Assembly (NCBI RefSeq): GCF_016808335.1
Contig: NC_053149.1
Coordinates: 17,518,733-17,582,732, forward strand
DNA length: 64,000 nucleotides
Direction of reading: 5' to 3'
Origin: Panicum virgatum
Taxonomy: Eukaryota > Streptophyta > Magnoliopsida > Poales > Poaceae
Shown here one piece after another: positions 11,755 through 23,972 of the stretch; positions within the stretch are counted from its first letter, which is position 1, and the number at the start of each line of letters is the position of its first letter. The position numbers and the translations under genes were made by a program. The notes beneath the pieces were generated by a model. The model had not been told where the DNA came from. It saw nothing but the letters and a program-made list of their open reading frames with translations, and did not search any database.

Positions 11755-13029
11755 ATGGCTTGATCCCACTCCGAGCCTTCCTCCCCCAAGACGGAGGAGG
11801 AACGCAGGGCTGTCCGCACCAAGGCTAGGGCTGATGCCCTAGCGCGCGCCGCCGAGGCCGAGAAGTTTGCTGACGCTGCAGCCAAGGAGCGTGACGCCGC
11901 CGCCGAGCGCCTTCGGGAGGCGCTCCTTGCTGCCAAGGAGCGCGTAGCGGCTAACGCCGCCGATCCACCCCCCGCCCCGCCGGCGCACAAGGACGACGAC
12001 AAGTCTGTCCACGACGTCCACGGTGCCATGCTGCTTCACGAAGCGGCCGCCGTTCTGAATCTGCACGCCCAAGCTGTTGCGGTTCAGAACATCCGGAGCC
12101 TCGTCCCCGTCGTCCTCGACGTCGCCGCCGGCAACTACACCAGGTGGCGTGAGCAGTTCCTGCTCGTCCTCGGCAAGTTCTCCTTGCAGGACCACGTCCT
12201 CCTCGACGACCCCCCGGCCACCTATCCTGACTGGGTGCGCATGGATTGCATCGTCCGGTCATGGATCTACGGGACGATCTCCAACGACCTCGTCGAGACC
12301 GTCATGACGCCCGACGCCTCTACCCACACCGTCTGGGCTGCCGTCGAGTCTCAGTTCCTAGACAACCAGGAGACACGCGCCCTCCTCCTTGACGCCCAGT
12401 TCCGCGGCTTCAAGCAGGGTGATCTGTCTATTTCAGATTACTGCAGGCGCCTCAAGACCATGGCCGACCAGCTCGGCATCCTGGGTGAGCCTGTCTCCGA
12501 CCGGACCCTCGTCCTCAACCTCGTACGTGGCCTCAACGCCAAGTACACCGCCATCGGCCGCCACATCCGTCGAGGGCGCCCCTTCCCCACGTTCTTGGAG
12601 GCCAAGAACGACCTCCTACCCGAGGAGATCACCGTGGGCGCCTCTGATCCGGATCCCTCCACCGCCCTCCTCGCCGCAGCCACTGGCCAGCCCTCTGCGC
12701 CCGCCCCACAGCAGCGTTCTGGCGGTTCCGGGGGCGGCAGCAGCCCCGGGGGCGGGTCTGGTGGCGCCTCCTCCAAGACCAGGCGCTCCGGCAAGCGCAG
12801 CAACCGCCAGCCGAAGTCTGGCGGCTCCAGCAGCGGCAACGGCGGCAGCAGTAGCGGCGGCGCCACGCAGGCCGCCCCCACCGTGCCCTGGCCCACCTTC
12901 CACAATCCGTGGACCGGGGCCATCCAGATGTGGCCCGGCCCACATCCACAGCAGGCTGCGCCTCCCCCGCAGGCCCTGCTCGCTCAGCAGGCGCAGCAGG
13001 CCCAGCTCCAGCAACTGCAGGCCTGGTAG
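11755..13029 (+). pseudogene. Copia gag remnant
   Basis: The reading frame probably began at ATG 11755, but the third codon is TGA (11761-11763). The frame then stays open to TAG at 13027-13029. An Ala/Glu/Arg-rich N-terminus is followed by a capsid-like helical domain (about 12130-12640, with TRWREQFLLVLGKFSLQDHV and a later LNLVRGLN). A Gly/Ser-rich linker and a Pro/Gln-rich tail follow. I see no CCHC zinc knuckle. The Gln/Ala-rich frame continues beyond the TAG, so that stop is probably a mutation. Confidence 0.85.
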
Positions 13030-13254
13030 GCGGCCCAGGCGCAGGCCCAGGCGCAGGCTTTCCAGGCGGCCCAGGCAGCACAGGCGCAGGCCCTCCAGGC
13101 TTTCCAGCCTGCGCCTGCTCCCGCTTCTCAGCCCGCCAGCCAGTGGGCTGGCGCCCCGGGGTCCTACAACCCCCTCGCCGGGTTGCCGTCGTGGGATCAA
13201 CAATCCCTCGCCTCCACTTTCAGCACCATGACGCTAAATCAGCAGCCGCAGCAA

Positions 13255-14521
13255 AACGAGTGGTACTTCGACTCAGGTGCTATCTCTCACATGACCTCCG
13301 ACTCTCGTACCCTTTCACATATTTTTCCCCAGCGGTACCCTTTTCCTTCAGCTATTGTTGTCGGTGATGGTTCTTTGCTCTCCGTCACCTCCACTGGCAC
13401 AGCACATTTGTCAGGTCCTCTGCATCTTAATAATGTGCTCAGTGGAATTTGACCCCTCTGGTTACTCTGTGAAGGATCTCGGGACTCGGAACGTGATCGT
13501 CAGGTTGAATAGCTCCGGGTCTCTGTACCCTCTGCACCTCCCTGCTGCTGCCACTGCCTTAGCTGCCGGCTCCACCTCCACCTTATGGCACCGCCGCCTT
13601 GGTCATCCTGGTCATGAGGCTCTGACCAAATTAGCTTCCATGCTGCCGTCATGTAATAAAGATATTAGCTCATCTCTTTGTCATGCGTGTCAACTCGGCC
13701 GCCAGACCCGTCTTCCCTTTCGGGTGTCATCGTCCCGAGCGTCAAACAAGTTTGATCTTATTCATTGTGACATATGGACATCTCCTATTGTTAGTGTTTC
13801 TGGTTACAAATATTATTTGGTTATTCTTGATGACTGCTCTCACTACTTATGGACGTTTCCCCTACGTCTCAAGTCCGACACGTATGACACTCTCGCTAAT
13901 TTCTTCTCTTATGTGACTACACAGTTCGGTGCCACTGTCAAAGCTGTGCAGTGCGACAACGGGCGCGAGTTTGATAACTCCAATGCCCGGACCTTCTTTC
14001 TCACCCGCGGCACACACCTGCGCATGTCATGCCCCTACACTTCGCCTCAGAACGGTCGAGCTGAGCGGATCATTCGTTCCACCAACAACATCCTCCGCTC
14101 GCTCCTGTTCCAGGCAAGTCTGCCGCCCTCTTACTGGGTCGAGGCCCTGCACACCGCCACCCATCTCCTAAACCTCCTACCAACCAAGACGCTGAGCATG
14201 GCCACGCCCCACATGGCCCTGTACGGCTCGCCACCGTCCTATGCTCATCTCCGCGTCTTTGGTTGCCTGTGCTACCCCAACATGACTGCCACTGCCAGTG
14301 ATAAGCTAGCACCTCGTTCTCTCCCGTGTGTCTTCCTTGGATATTCAGCTTATCATAAAGGGTACCGCTGTCTTGACACCTCGTCCAACCATGTCATCAT
14401 ATCTAGGCACGTTGTGTTCGACGAGTCCGTTTTCCCTTTCACTGAGCTGTCGTCCCCCCCCCCACCCCTAAGGCATATGATTTTTTGGAGGATTCTACTG
14501 ACATTGTGCCGGCTCCAATAG
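13255..14521 (+). pseudogene. Copia protease-integrase remnant
   Basis: The protease begins near 13260 with the aspartic active-site sequence FDSGA. Its C-terminal part seems deleted and the frame changes near 13445. Integrase follows: an HH-CC-type zinc domain (HRRLGHPGH ... CHACQLGR, 13590-13700), then the catalytic core with DIWTS, DDCSHY and the PYTSPQNGRAER stretch that holds the catalytic Glu region (to about 14070), then a C-terminal region with YRCLD. The frame breaks again in a C-rich run near 14456-14466. Confidence 0.88.
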
Positions 14522-15122
14522 GACCGTCACAAACCCTTTTCCCTGCAGGACCTCCACCTCCGGCGCCTACCCCCTTGGCGCCAGAATCTGTCGGGACGCC
14601 GTCCTCCGCACTGCCATGTGCGGCCCCCGGAGCACCCGCCTCCGCACTGCCACGTGCGGCCCCCAGAGCGCCCGCCCCCGCACGGCCACGTGCGGCACCC
14701 GGAGCGCCCGCCCCCGCACAGCCACATGCGGCCCCCGGAGTGCCCTCTCCCGCACTGCCACGTGCGGCCCCGACGGTCCCGCCAGGCTTTGCTCCACTGA
14801 GCCCGGCCACCGCAGCCCGTGCTTCACCTGCACCGGGCTGGGACCCTGCCTCTCGCCAGGCAGCGCGTCCTCTCCCGACGGTGCAGCCCCTACAACCGTG
14901 TCTACACGCGACGTAGCCAGGCTGCGCCGCCTCCCCCTCCGATCACCGGCACACCTCCTCTACCGAAGGGAGCCGTGACGGTGGTCCCCGTCGTCAACGA
15001 GCATCACATGGTCACCCGTGCGAAGCTCGGCTTCAGGCAGCCTGCTCTCTTCACCACGGCGCCACTGTCCCCGGTCCCGAAGACCTTCTGTAGCGCCCTC
15101 GCCGACCCCAATTGGCGGGCGG

Positions 15123-16612
15123 CTATGGAAGAAGAGCAAGCTGCCCTCCTAAGGAATCACACTTGGGATCTGGTTCCTCGCCCGCCACGTGCCAATGTGG
15201 TCACCGGGAAGTGGATCTTCAAGCACAAGCTCAAGGCTGATGGTTCTTTGGAACGGTACAAGACTCGCTGGGTCCTGCGCGGGTTCACTCAATGACCAGG
15301 TGTGGACTTTGATGAGACATTCAGCCCTGTGGTGAAGCCTGCGACCGTTCGCACCGTCCTCTCCTTGGCGCTCTCTCGACAGTGGTCCATCCACCAGCTC
15401 GATGTGAAGAACGCCTTCCTCCATGGCACGCTCTCGGAGACGGTCTACTGTGCTCAGCCAGCTGGTTTCGAGGACCCCTCTCACCCTGATTTTGTCTGTC
15501 GGCTCAACAGATCTCTTTATGGGTTGAAGCAGGCTCCTCGTGCATGGTACAGTCACTTCGCAGCATACCTGATCAGTCTGGGCTTCGTCGAGGCCAAGTC
15601 AGACACCTCCCTGTTTGTCTACCGCCACGGCACCGACACCATCTACTTGCTACTGTATGTTGATGACATCGTTCTCACAGCTTCTTCGTCAGCTATTCTT
15701 CAGCGCACCATTCAGGCTCTGCAGGAGGAGTTCAGCATGACCGATCTGGGTGAGCTTCACCACTTCTTGGGGATGCACGTCCAGCACTGTGGTTCGGGCC
15801 TTCTTCTTTCTTAGCGGCAGTATATGGTTGACATTCTGGATCATGCTAGTATGGCTGAGTGCAAGCCGTGCTCTACTCCTGTGGACACCAACCCCAAGTT
15901 GGCGGCTGATGGTCCACCGGTTCAGGACGCCTCTGAGTTTCGGAGTCTTGCAGGTGCCTTGCAGTACCTCACCTTCACCAGGCCGGATATCGCTTACGCT
16001 GTTTAGCAGGTTTGCTTGCATATGCACGATCCGCGCGAGCCTCACCTTGCTGCATTGAAGCGTATCCTGCGCTATATCAGAGGGACACTTCACCTGGGGC
16101 TTCTCCTTCGACCGTCTTCACAGAGCGAGTTGACTGTGTACTCCGATGCCGACTGGGCAGGCTGTCCGGATACTCGCAAATCCACATCGGGTTATGCGGT
16201 TTTTCTCGGGGACAACTTGGTTTCCTGGTCGTCGAAGTGGCAGAATACAGTCTCCAGGTCCAGTGCTGAAGCTGAGTATCGCGCAGTGGCTAATGGTGTT
16301 GCAGAAGCCACTTGGCTGCGCCAGCTTCTCATTGAGCTTCATGCACCTCCTCGGCGCGCTTCGTTGGTCTACTGCGACAACATCAGCGCCGTCTACATGT
16401 CCTCCAACCCAATTCAGCATCAACGCACCAAGCACATTGAGATCGATCTTCACTTCGTGCGGGAGCATGTTGCTGTTGGTGATGTCCGCGTCATGCATGT
16501 TCCGACATCGTCTCAGTACGCCGACATCTTCACCAAGGGACTTCCGTCATCGGTGTTCTCGGAGTTCAGGTCCAGTCTGAACGTTCGTGCTTCCGACGGT
16601 CAGACTGCGGGG
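15123..16612 (+). pseudogene. Copia reverse transcriptase-RNase H remnant
   Basis: Typical copia RT text: WKTN-like start (MEEEQAALLRNHTW), KWIFKHKLKADGS, DVKNAFLHG, YGLKQAPRAWY and the catalytic YVDDI (near 15655). RNase H follows with YSDADWAGCPDTRKSTSG and ADIFTKGL near the end. Nonsense codons lie at 15293-15295 (TGA), 15812-15814 (TAG) and 16004-16006 (TAG). The frame is otherwise preserved, so this is a relatively recent element broken by point mutations. Confidence 0.92.
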
Positions 16613-16615
16613 GCG

Positions 16616-16856
16616 TGTTAGAGAGTTGTATAGGCTGTCCCATGGGCCTTTGGTTGTGCCGGCCATATTGGCCTTTAGGGTTGGGGCGCCCACACTGTCC
16701 AGGTGCGCCCCCCCTAGGATTAGATCCGGTGATTAGGATAGGCAAGGATTCCCTGATAAGATATTTCCATATACCTAGGCATCCTTGCCTATATGTACTT
16801 GTACTCGTGCTTTGCACCCTAATCAATCCAATCCTATTCAGCCATACCTTCCTTCA
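16616..16856 (+). repeat. 3' LTR of the copia element
   Basis: 241 bp, near identical to the 5' LTR and followed by the target-site copy CTTAT at 16857-16861. Confidence 0.95.
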
Positions 16857-18329
16857 CTTATTACTTTGGTGGAGAAAAAATGATGCAAGGATGTTAAACC
16901 ACCGAGAGCAGGATATTGAGCAAATACACATTAAAAAAGCATAAGAAAAAACAAAATGACCTGTCAAGCCAGGCAGTATAAATGGTTAAAGAAAACAAAG
17001 TAAAATAGTTAAAACAATGAGGACAGAAACTATGCATGAATTAAATGCGAATCAAGCTGCAGACCTGCATATCATGAGGCTCATCAGCAGCAGGTGGGGC
17101 CTCAAATCTTCCCGCCACAAAGTGCTCAATCCCAGTCCAAGCAATCATGACGCCTATGCAGATGCAGCAACATTACCAAAAGAATTTACAATAAAGTTGT
17201 AAAGACAACTACAGTAATTAGGGCACATCATACTTCAATATGATATTTAAAAAAAGAACAGTGCAGTCTAGGGTCTATACCCTATAGTCAAAAACAAAAA
17301 CCTGCAATGAGTTGTCTGGTAACTGACTTTGAATACAGACACTATTATTGACGGTACAATACGTTACTAAGTTACTAAGACTTTTCAATCAACTCGTACC
17401 ATTGTCAGTGCAAAGGCTTGGAGGAGGAGATACAAGCTGTAGGCCATTATTCTCAACAACTTGATTCAGGCGAGTCCTAACATACTTGTTTGATGCGACA
17501 CCTCCTGAAACAACCTTTAATAATTGGATCAGTCCACTTACTGGAAAAATTAAACGAATTTAACCATCATCAAGATATGTGGATTACAAAGTATTTGATG
17601 GAAGGTTCCATCTTCAATGCCCATTCAACTGCTCGCTGGCATTTTTCTTCCAAATGCAACACAGCAACTCGCTGCATATATCAAAATGATCAGGAAAAAC
17701 ATTGAAATCCTCAATAAAAAATTGAATGTGTTGTCCATCATGTATAACCTGAAAAGAGGCAGCAATGTTCGCCCTTGATTGTCTGTCTTCCTCTGATGCA
17801 GACGAAATAGGAATATCATCTGTACATCTATCAAGTATGAAAATGAAAGACCAGTCAACGAAATTAGATATAACCATTTAAACTACAAAAACCCATACAA
17901 GAATATGCTTTTTACAAATTATAAGAATATACCATATTCTAAGATCGAGTTACTAAACTTTGTAGATGAATGCACAGGTTTTGAGACAAATCCTACGAGT
18001 CGTCTCAACATAGCCGGTCCCAAACCCGGGTAAAGGAGGAGGGTTGCGTTAGGTTTTGGCAAACCAGCATAAAAAATGTCATTCTAATAGATTTGAAACC
18101 CACAAGAAACTCGTTGGGGCATAACCCTCTTAGCGACGCGCTACACCGGAACCCGGGTGTGGTGATAAATGGGCAAGGGCCGGGTCGCCATCCCCCCAAG
18201 GGCGCGTCGTATCATGACCTGGGTACGATGATAAGTGAGCAAGGGTCGGGTCGTCACCTGAATGGCGCGCTACATCTACGCCCGGGTGTAGTGAAAAATG
18301 AGTAAGGGTCTTCGCACTTCCCTCGACGG

Positions 18330-18737
18330 GTGCGAAGGGTAAGGAAGCTAGCCGAGCCAACTAGGATTCGTATAGGTAGCTGGAACGTAGGGTCCCTAAC
18401 GGGTAAGTTGCGAGAGCTAGTTGATGTAGCAATTAGAAGGCGTGTAAATATTCTATGCGTTCAGGAGACTAAATGGAAGGGCCAAAAGGCGAAGGATGTT
18501 GAGGATACTGGCTTCAAGTTTTGGTACACGGGAGCAACTCCGGGTAGGAATGGTGTAGGCATCTTGATTGATAGGAGCCTTAAGGATGGAGTCGTAGAGG
18601 TTAGAAGGCAAGGCGACCGGATTATCCTAATCCGGTTGATAGTTGGATATTCGGTTTTGAATGTGATCAGTGCCTATGCCCCTCAGGTAGGCCTTAGTGA
18701 GAGCACCAAGATGCAGTTCTGGGGAAGATCTAGATAG
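18330..18737 (+). pseudogene. RTE endonuclease remnant
   Basis: The N-terminal AP-endonuclease domain contains GSWNVGSL, CVQETKW, and GVGILID. The frame is lost after about 18737 and resumes in another frame with FIDLNGHVG (near 18770) and SQIDFILTRREDRRDCLDCK (near 18967), the end of the endonuclease domain. Confidence 0.85.
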
Positions 18738-19381
18738 CATGGTTAGTACCGTGCCTACCAGCGAGAAACTCTTCATAGATCTCAACGGCCATGTGGGTGC
18801 GACTAATGTAGAGTTCGAGCGAGTGCACGGGGGTTTTGGGTATGGTAGCAGGAGTCAAGAGGGGGAGAATGTGTTAACTTCGCGTTAGCCTACGACTTGT
18901 TGATAGCGAATACCGTGTTTAAAAAGAGAATCCCATCTTGTGACGTTTCGTAGTGGACAACACTCGAGCCAGATCGACTTTATCCTTACTAGGAGGGAGG
19001 ATAGACGTGATTGTTTAGATTGTAAGGTGATACCTGGGGAATGTGTTGTCCCTCAACACAAACTTGTGGTGACGGACTTTCGTCTTCGGGTACGTGTCCA
19101 CCGAGACAAATGTGCCAAGATTGCGAGAACAAAGTGGTGGAAGCTTAGAGGGGAAGCGGCACAAGTGTTTAAGGAAAGGATGCTAGGTGAGGGGCCTTGG
19201 GAAGAAGGAGAAGACGCAGATGACATGTGGCTAAAGATGGCAACATGTGTTCGGAAGGTGGCCTCAGAGGTGTTTGGCGTGAGTAGGGGAGGCAAACAGG
19301 AGGGGAAAGACACCTGGTGGTGGAACGACGAGGTGCAAAGGGATATTAAGGAGAAGAAAGAGTGTTTCAAGCGCCTCTACC

Positions 19382-21197
19382 TTGACAAGAGTGCAGCCAA
19401 CATCGAGGGCTATGAGTGTAGCGAAGAGGGTTACAAAGCGAGCTGTGAGTGTAGCAAAGGGTAAGGCGTATGATGACCTGTATCAGCGGCTAGACACGAA
19501 AGAAGGGGAGAAGGACATTTATAGGATGGCTAGGATCCACGAGCGGAAGACAAGGGACATCAACCAAATCAAATGCATTAAGGATGGGACAGATCGACTG
19601 CTAGTGAAGGATGAGGAGATCATGGATAGATGGAGAGAGTACTTCGACAAGTTGTTTAATGGGGAGAGTGAGAGCCCTACCCTTGACTTAGATGACTCTT
19701 TTGACGATACAAACAGACGTTTTGTGAGGAAAATTCAGGAGGTAGAGATCGGGGAGGCTTTGAAGAGAATGAAGAGAGGTAAAGCGATGGGCCCTGATGG
19801 TATTCCCATTGAGGTGTGGAGATGCCTAGGAGATAGAGCAATAGTATGGTTAACTAAGCTTTTTAATCTCATTTTTCGGTCAAACAAGATGCCTGAAGAA
19901 TGGAGGAGAAGTATATTAGTACCTATCTTCAAAAACAAGGGCGATGTTTAAAGTTGTACTAACTACTGTGGGATTAAGCTGATGAGTCATACGATGAAGC
20001 TTTGGGAGAGGGTTATCGAGTATCGCCTAAGAAGAGTGACAAGTGTGACCCAAAACAAATTTGGGTTCATGCCTAGAAGGTCAACCATGGAGGCGATTTT
20101 CTTAATACGACAATTGATGGAGAGATATAGGGAGCAGAAAAAGGACTTGCACATGGTCTTCATTGCCCTTGAGAAGGCATATGGCAAAGTACCGAGAAAT
20201 GTCATGTGGTGGGCTTTGGAGAAGCACAAAGTCCCAACTAAGTACATTACCCTCATTAAGGATATGTACAAGGATGCGACGATGTTTGTCCGGACATGTG
20301 ATGGCAACACCACTGACTTTCCTATTAACATAGGCCTACACCAGGGGTCAGCATTGAGCTCTTATTTATTTGCTTTAGTGATGGATGAGGTCACAAGGGA
20401 TATACAAGGTGAGATCTCTTGGTGTATGCTCTTTGCTGATGATGTGGTGCTAGTTGACGAGAGTAGGGCAGGGGTTAATAGGAAGTTAGAGCTGTGGAGA
20501 CGCACGTTAGAGTCGAAAGGGTTCAGACTTAGTAGGACCAAGACCGAGTACATGATGTGTGATTTCAGCGCGACTAGGCATGAGGGGGGAGATATTAGTC
20601 TAGATGGGCAAGTGGTGGTCCAGAAGAATACTTTTCGGTATTTAGGATCGGTGCTACAAAAGGATGGCGAAATTGATGAAGATGTTAGGCATAGAATTTC
20701 AGCTGGCTGGTTGAAATGGCGAAGCTTCTGGCATCCTTTGTGACAAGAGGGTGCCACAAAAGCTAAAAGGCAAATTCTATAGGACAGCAATTCGTCCGGC
20801 GATGTTATACGGTGCTGAATGTTGGCCTACAAAAAGGCGACATGTGCATCAACTGAGTGTAGTAGAGATGCGGATGTTGCAGTGGTTTTGCGGGCACACA
20901 AGGAGGGATAGAGTCCGGAACGAAGTTATTCGGGATAGGGTCGGGGTGGCACCAATTGAGGAGAAACTTACTCAGCATCGGCTGAGATGGTTTGGACATG
21001 TCCAACGAAGGCCTCCTGAGGCGCCGGTGCGTAATGGGGTTCTTGAGCGGGTCAATAATGTAAAGAGGGGTAGAGATAGACCTAAACTGACGTGGGATGA
21101 GTTGGTTAAGAGAGACCTTAAGGATTGGAATATCTCTAAAGAGATAGCTTTGGATAGGAGCGCTTGGAGACTAGCTATCAATGTGCCTGAACCTTGA
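19382..21197 (+). pseudogene. RTE reverse transcriptase remnant
   Basis: The RT domain spans two main segments, to 19951 (ending in a TAA) and 19982-20743, then a C-terminal segment 20751-21197 in another frame. The catalytic FADD motif is intact near 20433-20444. The palm and thumb text is typical of the RTE clade. Stop codons and a frameshift near 20740 make it inactive as read. Confidence 0.87.
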
Positions 21198-23804
21198 ACT
21201 TATTTCTTTCGGGTTTCATCTCTAGCCTACCCCAACTTACTTGGGAAAAAAGACTATGTTGTTGTTGTTGTATAAAATAGAATTTACTTGTGTACTTAGG
21301 AGTTTAAAATGAAGTAGCTATATATCGGTTTAGAACTTTGAAGTTGAGGCATAGAGAAAGTATCGAATACTACTATCTCAAGAATACAAAGTGGATGATT
21401 CTACCAGAAACACCAGAAAGCCTGTACATATTATGAAAAAAAGGAGAGGACACAGACTGAGAGAAGATGGGATAGTATATGTTTACAAATTCTTAGATTC
21501 AATTGCCAATCGAACTTGAGTCTTCAGACCAGCATAGGAAAAAATTGCAATCTTTATGTTGTCGCATGGGAACCTGAAAGCACACAAAGAAAACGGTAAG
21601 CAAGTACATCATGTAGCCAAAGGTTAATAATAAATGGGTAACAATTTAGCTACATCTCAGTTAAGTTAAAATTACATCAGCAGACTTACTCTAAAGTTTA
21701 CAGCGTTTGGATCACCATCTAGAGCAAGCTCTTCAAGAGCAGGACCCCCACCTTTCCTCATATCAAGTCCCAACCATCTTGCCGATTTGTCATATGCCTC
21801 ACCGATCGCATCATCTATAGTAGTCCCTAGTTGAACGTATTGCCCAAGGCTATGAGCAAGAACAAGAAGATTGTGTCTTCCTGAGCAGATTAACTTGTTA
21901 GATACCTTAAAGCCATGAGAGAGAATTCAGGAAACAAGGACATTTCTTCTGTCCTGATTGTTACAGCAGCTTTTATGCCAAAATTAGCATAAATGCTTAA
22001 GGGATTTATGTTGAGCTAGTTCTGCATTGAGTTACATGCCCTTTGTCGATAGGCACAAAATTCATTTTGTAATTGACTAAAATCATCTGTCACATATATT
22101 TCATTTAATAATTTTAACAGGTACAGGAGTGCAGTGCATAACAAGTAATCAGCTTATGGATTGGGTTAAGGAGACATTTCGGTTTTTGTTTTCAGCTGAA
22201 TCCTGGCTCAAAACCCTTGAAAAACTAATCCCAATTCCAAATATGTTGAGAATCTTATCAAGACGTATTAATCCATGGAGGATTAAGAAAATAATAGCAT
22301 ATAAGGCTCAGACATAGTACTGTAATTAGCATATACCTGAAATTAGAAGGGCCAAAAAAGGGAAATCAAGGTCCTTGTTCACTAGCCTGACAAGGATCAA
22401 ACAACATTAACTGCGAATACAGTGCATGCATAGAGTTAGAAATAAGGTGAAAAGTTTATACAATCTTTTGTTCATGTTTGTAAAGGTTTTCTTTAGCATA
22501 AACATGTTTCATGTTCTAAGTAATTTAGCTTGGAGTTTCATTTCTTTCATCCACTACAAGACATGGATTAGCCAATAGGTGGACGATGTGGCATCAAGAA
22601 TTAGGTAGTTTACAGGTACACGTCTGCTCCTACATTAAACAAAAATGAATGTTTTCACACAGGCTGAAAATTAGTTCAACTTTGAACATTTTAACTAAAA
22701 ATATTGTTTGTTCACTGCTCATGCCACTATACCAGCTTAGTCTAATTAATATCTGCATAAGCCAGTATGACACTATGGAAGCATGAGAGGAGGTAGCAAT
22801 GTCTAAAGTCTCAACAGATGTGCAATTTCGATGTAAAACCAGATAAAAATGTCAACAATGCAAGCAATTTATAACAATTACAACAAATGACTTTGAAACA
22901 AAATCGCAATCCTTTATTCTTGGAAACAAAAACCACTGCACCTATTTGATGATGAATTAACAAAATAACTTGCATAGCATATAAGAATAAGAAGAAGGTA
23001 AAAGCCCAACAGATTTAAGAACAAGGCTAATTGAACAGCGAAGGACCCTATGAGTAAAATACCTGGAAACTAATGCATGTGCCTCCATATGATGAACTCC
23101 AACAATAGGCAACCCAAATGATTTAGCTACTTGTCTAGCTTTGTGAACACCAACTGCAGTTTAGACATGTAATTGCACTAACATTAGAGAAGGCAAGAGA
23201 TGTGATCTTAGAAACAGCAAGAAACTAGACTCCTAAACCTAATACACTGACGTGCTAGCATTTATCCGAATGTCTGGTAGATTGCACATCATATAACATC
23301 ATGGAGATCCCAACCATGTTAAAAGTTCTCCAGGAAGGCAGAACAAATGCAAAGGTTTAATTGAACAATGAGTTTCTAGTCTGATCAAATACAACTCATT
23401 TGGATCATGTGAAAATTTTAAAACTGTAGTAAATGGTATCAAGTGAACAGACATTTCAGCAGCCCAATGAACAAATAGGAGGTACATCCATACCTCTAAG
23501 GCATAGACTAAGCCCTGGACCAACCGTAACGGCGACAGCAGAAAGATCACTTCCTGACAATTTTGCATCATCGAGGGCCTTTTGAACAACCTGGGCAAAA
23601 AATAAGGGAATGCAGTTAACATAAATGGCAGAGCCTCAAAAGGCTGTAAAACCTCTGTGGATCTAAGAAGCCACACCAGGTCAATTACAAGAGCATGAGC
23701 TTCCTCGGCCATCTTAGGAGCGACACCCCCATACCTCGCAAGCAAATCCGCCTTCCAAATGTTGGCCAGCGAAAAGCCACAGAAAAAGCAGACATGGTCA
23801 GCAA

Positions 23805-23972
23805 AGGTTTTAAAAAACGCTAGACGCTAGGTGAACGCTATCCTATGGTTTAGAGTTTTTTGTGATTAAATGTCTTTTGTAATTAAACGACACTGTGATT
23901 AAACGCAACGCTAGGCCAAAGTTTAGAGTTTAATCAAGATTAAACGTAGTTTTAAAACGTTTTTTAAAACAG
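23805..23972. mobile_element. Small MITE in intron 2 of copy A
   Basis: 168 bp with mirrored ends GGTTTTAAAAAACG and CGTTTTTTAAAAC. It is flanked by the direct repeat GGTCAGCAA at 23796-23804 and 23973-23981. Copy B has a single GGTCAGCAA near 60623, the empty site. A 9-bp duplication favours a Mutator-like origin, and 8 bp would suggest hAT. The core repeats 'GATTAAACG' phrases. Confidence 0.78.

Larger units (their letters stand above)
11449..16856 (+). mobile_element. Full-length Ty1/copia LTR retrotransposon, degenerate
   Basis: LTRs at 11449-11688 (240 bp) and 16616-16856 (241 bp) start TGTTAGAG and end CCTTCA. By eye they differ by six substitutions and one 1-bp indel. The 5-bp target-site duplication CTTAT is perfect. 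The primer-binding site after the 5' LTR (TGGTATCAAGAG, 11689-11700) matches the initiator-Met tRNA type. A G-rich tract, GCGGGGGCG, precedes the 3' LTR. Order gag, protease, integrase, reverse transcriptase, RNase H defines copia; sequence style suggests the Ale/Retrofit lineage (inference). Stop codons and frameshifts make it non-autonomous now. It lies in intron 12 of copy A, on the opposite strand to that gene. Confidence 0.95.
17998..21272 (+). mobile_element. RTE-type non-LTR retrotransposon (LINE), degenerate
   Basis: An apurinic endonuclease domain starts near 18360 (RIGSWNVGSLTGKL, CVQETKWKG, and ISAYAPQVG). A reverse transcriptase follows (KRGKAMGPDGIP near 19770; QNKFGFMPRRSTMEAI near 20060; LHQGSALSSYLFA; LFADDVVLV near 20430). 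The C-terminal RTE signature (TRRDRVRNEVI, RLRWFGHVQRRP) ends at 21197. The 3' tail is a short (GTT)n run ending about 21272, as in plant RTE elements. The frame is interrupted several times, including TAA at 19949-19951. It sits in intron 8 of copy A and is absent from copy B near 57.7 kb. The left boundary is judged from where similarity to copy B stops. Confidence 0.88.

Noticed and set aside
12389..13231. Long Pro/Ser/Arg frame overlapping copia gag, and minus-strand frames at 12438-13203
   Set aside because: Out-of-frame shadows of the GC-rich gag coding sequence.
14439..14916. Gly/Ala/Cys-rich repetitive frames on both strands
   Set aside because: They come from a GC-rich imperfect repeat in the linker between integrase and reverse transcriptase; no independent gene.
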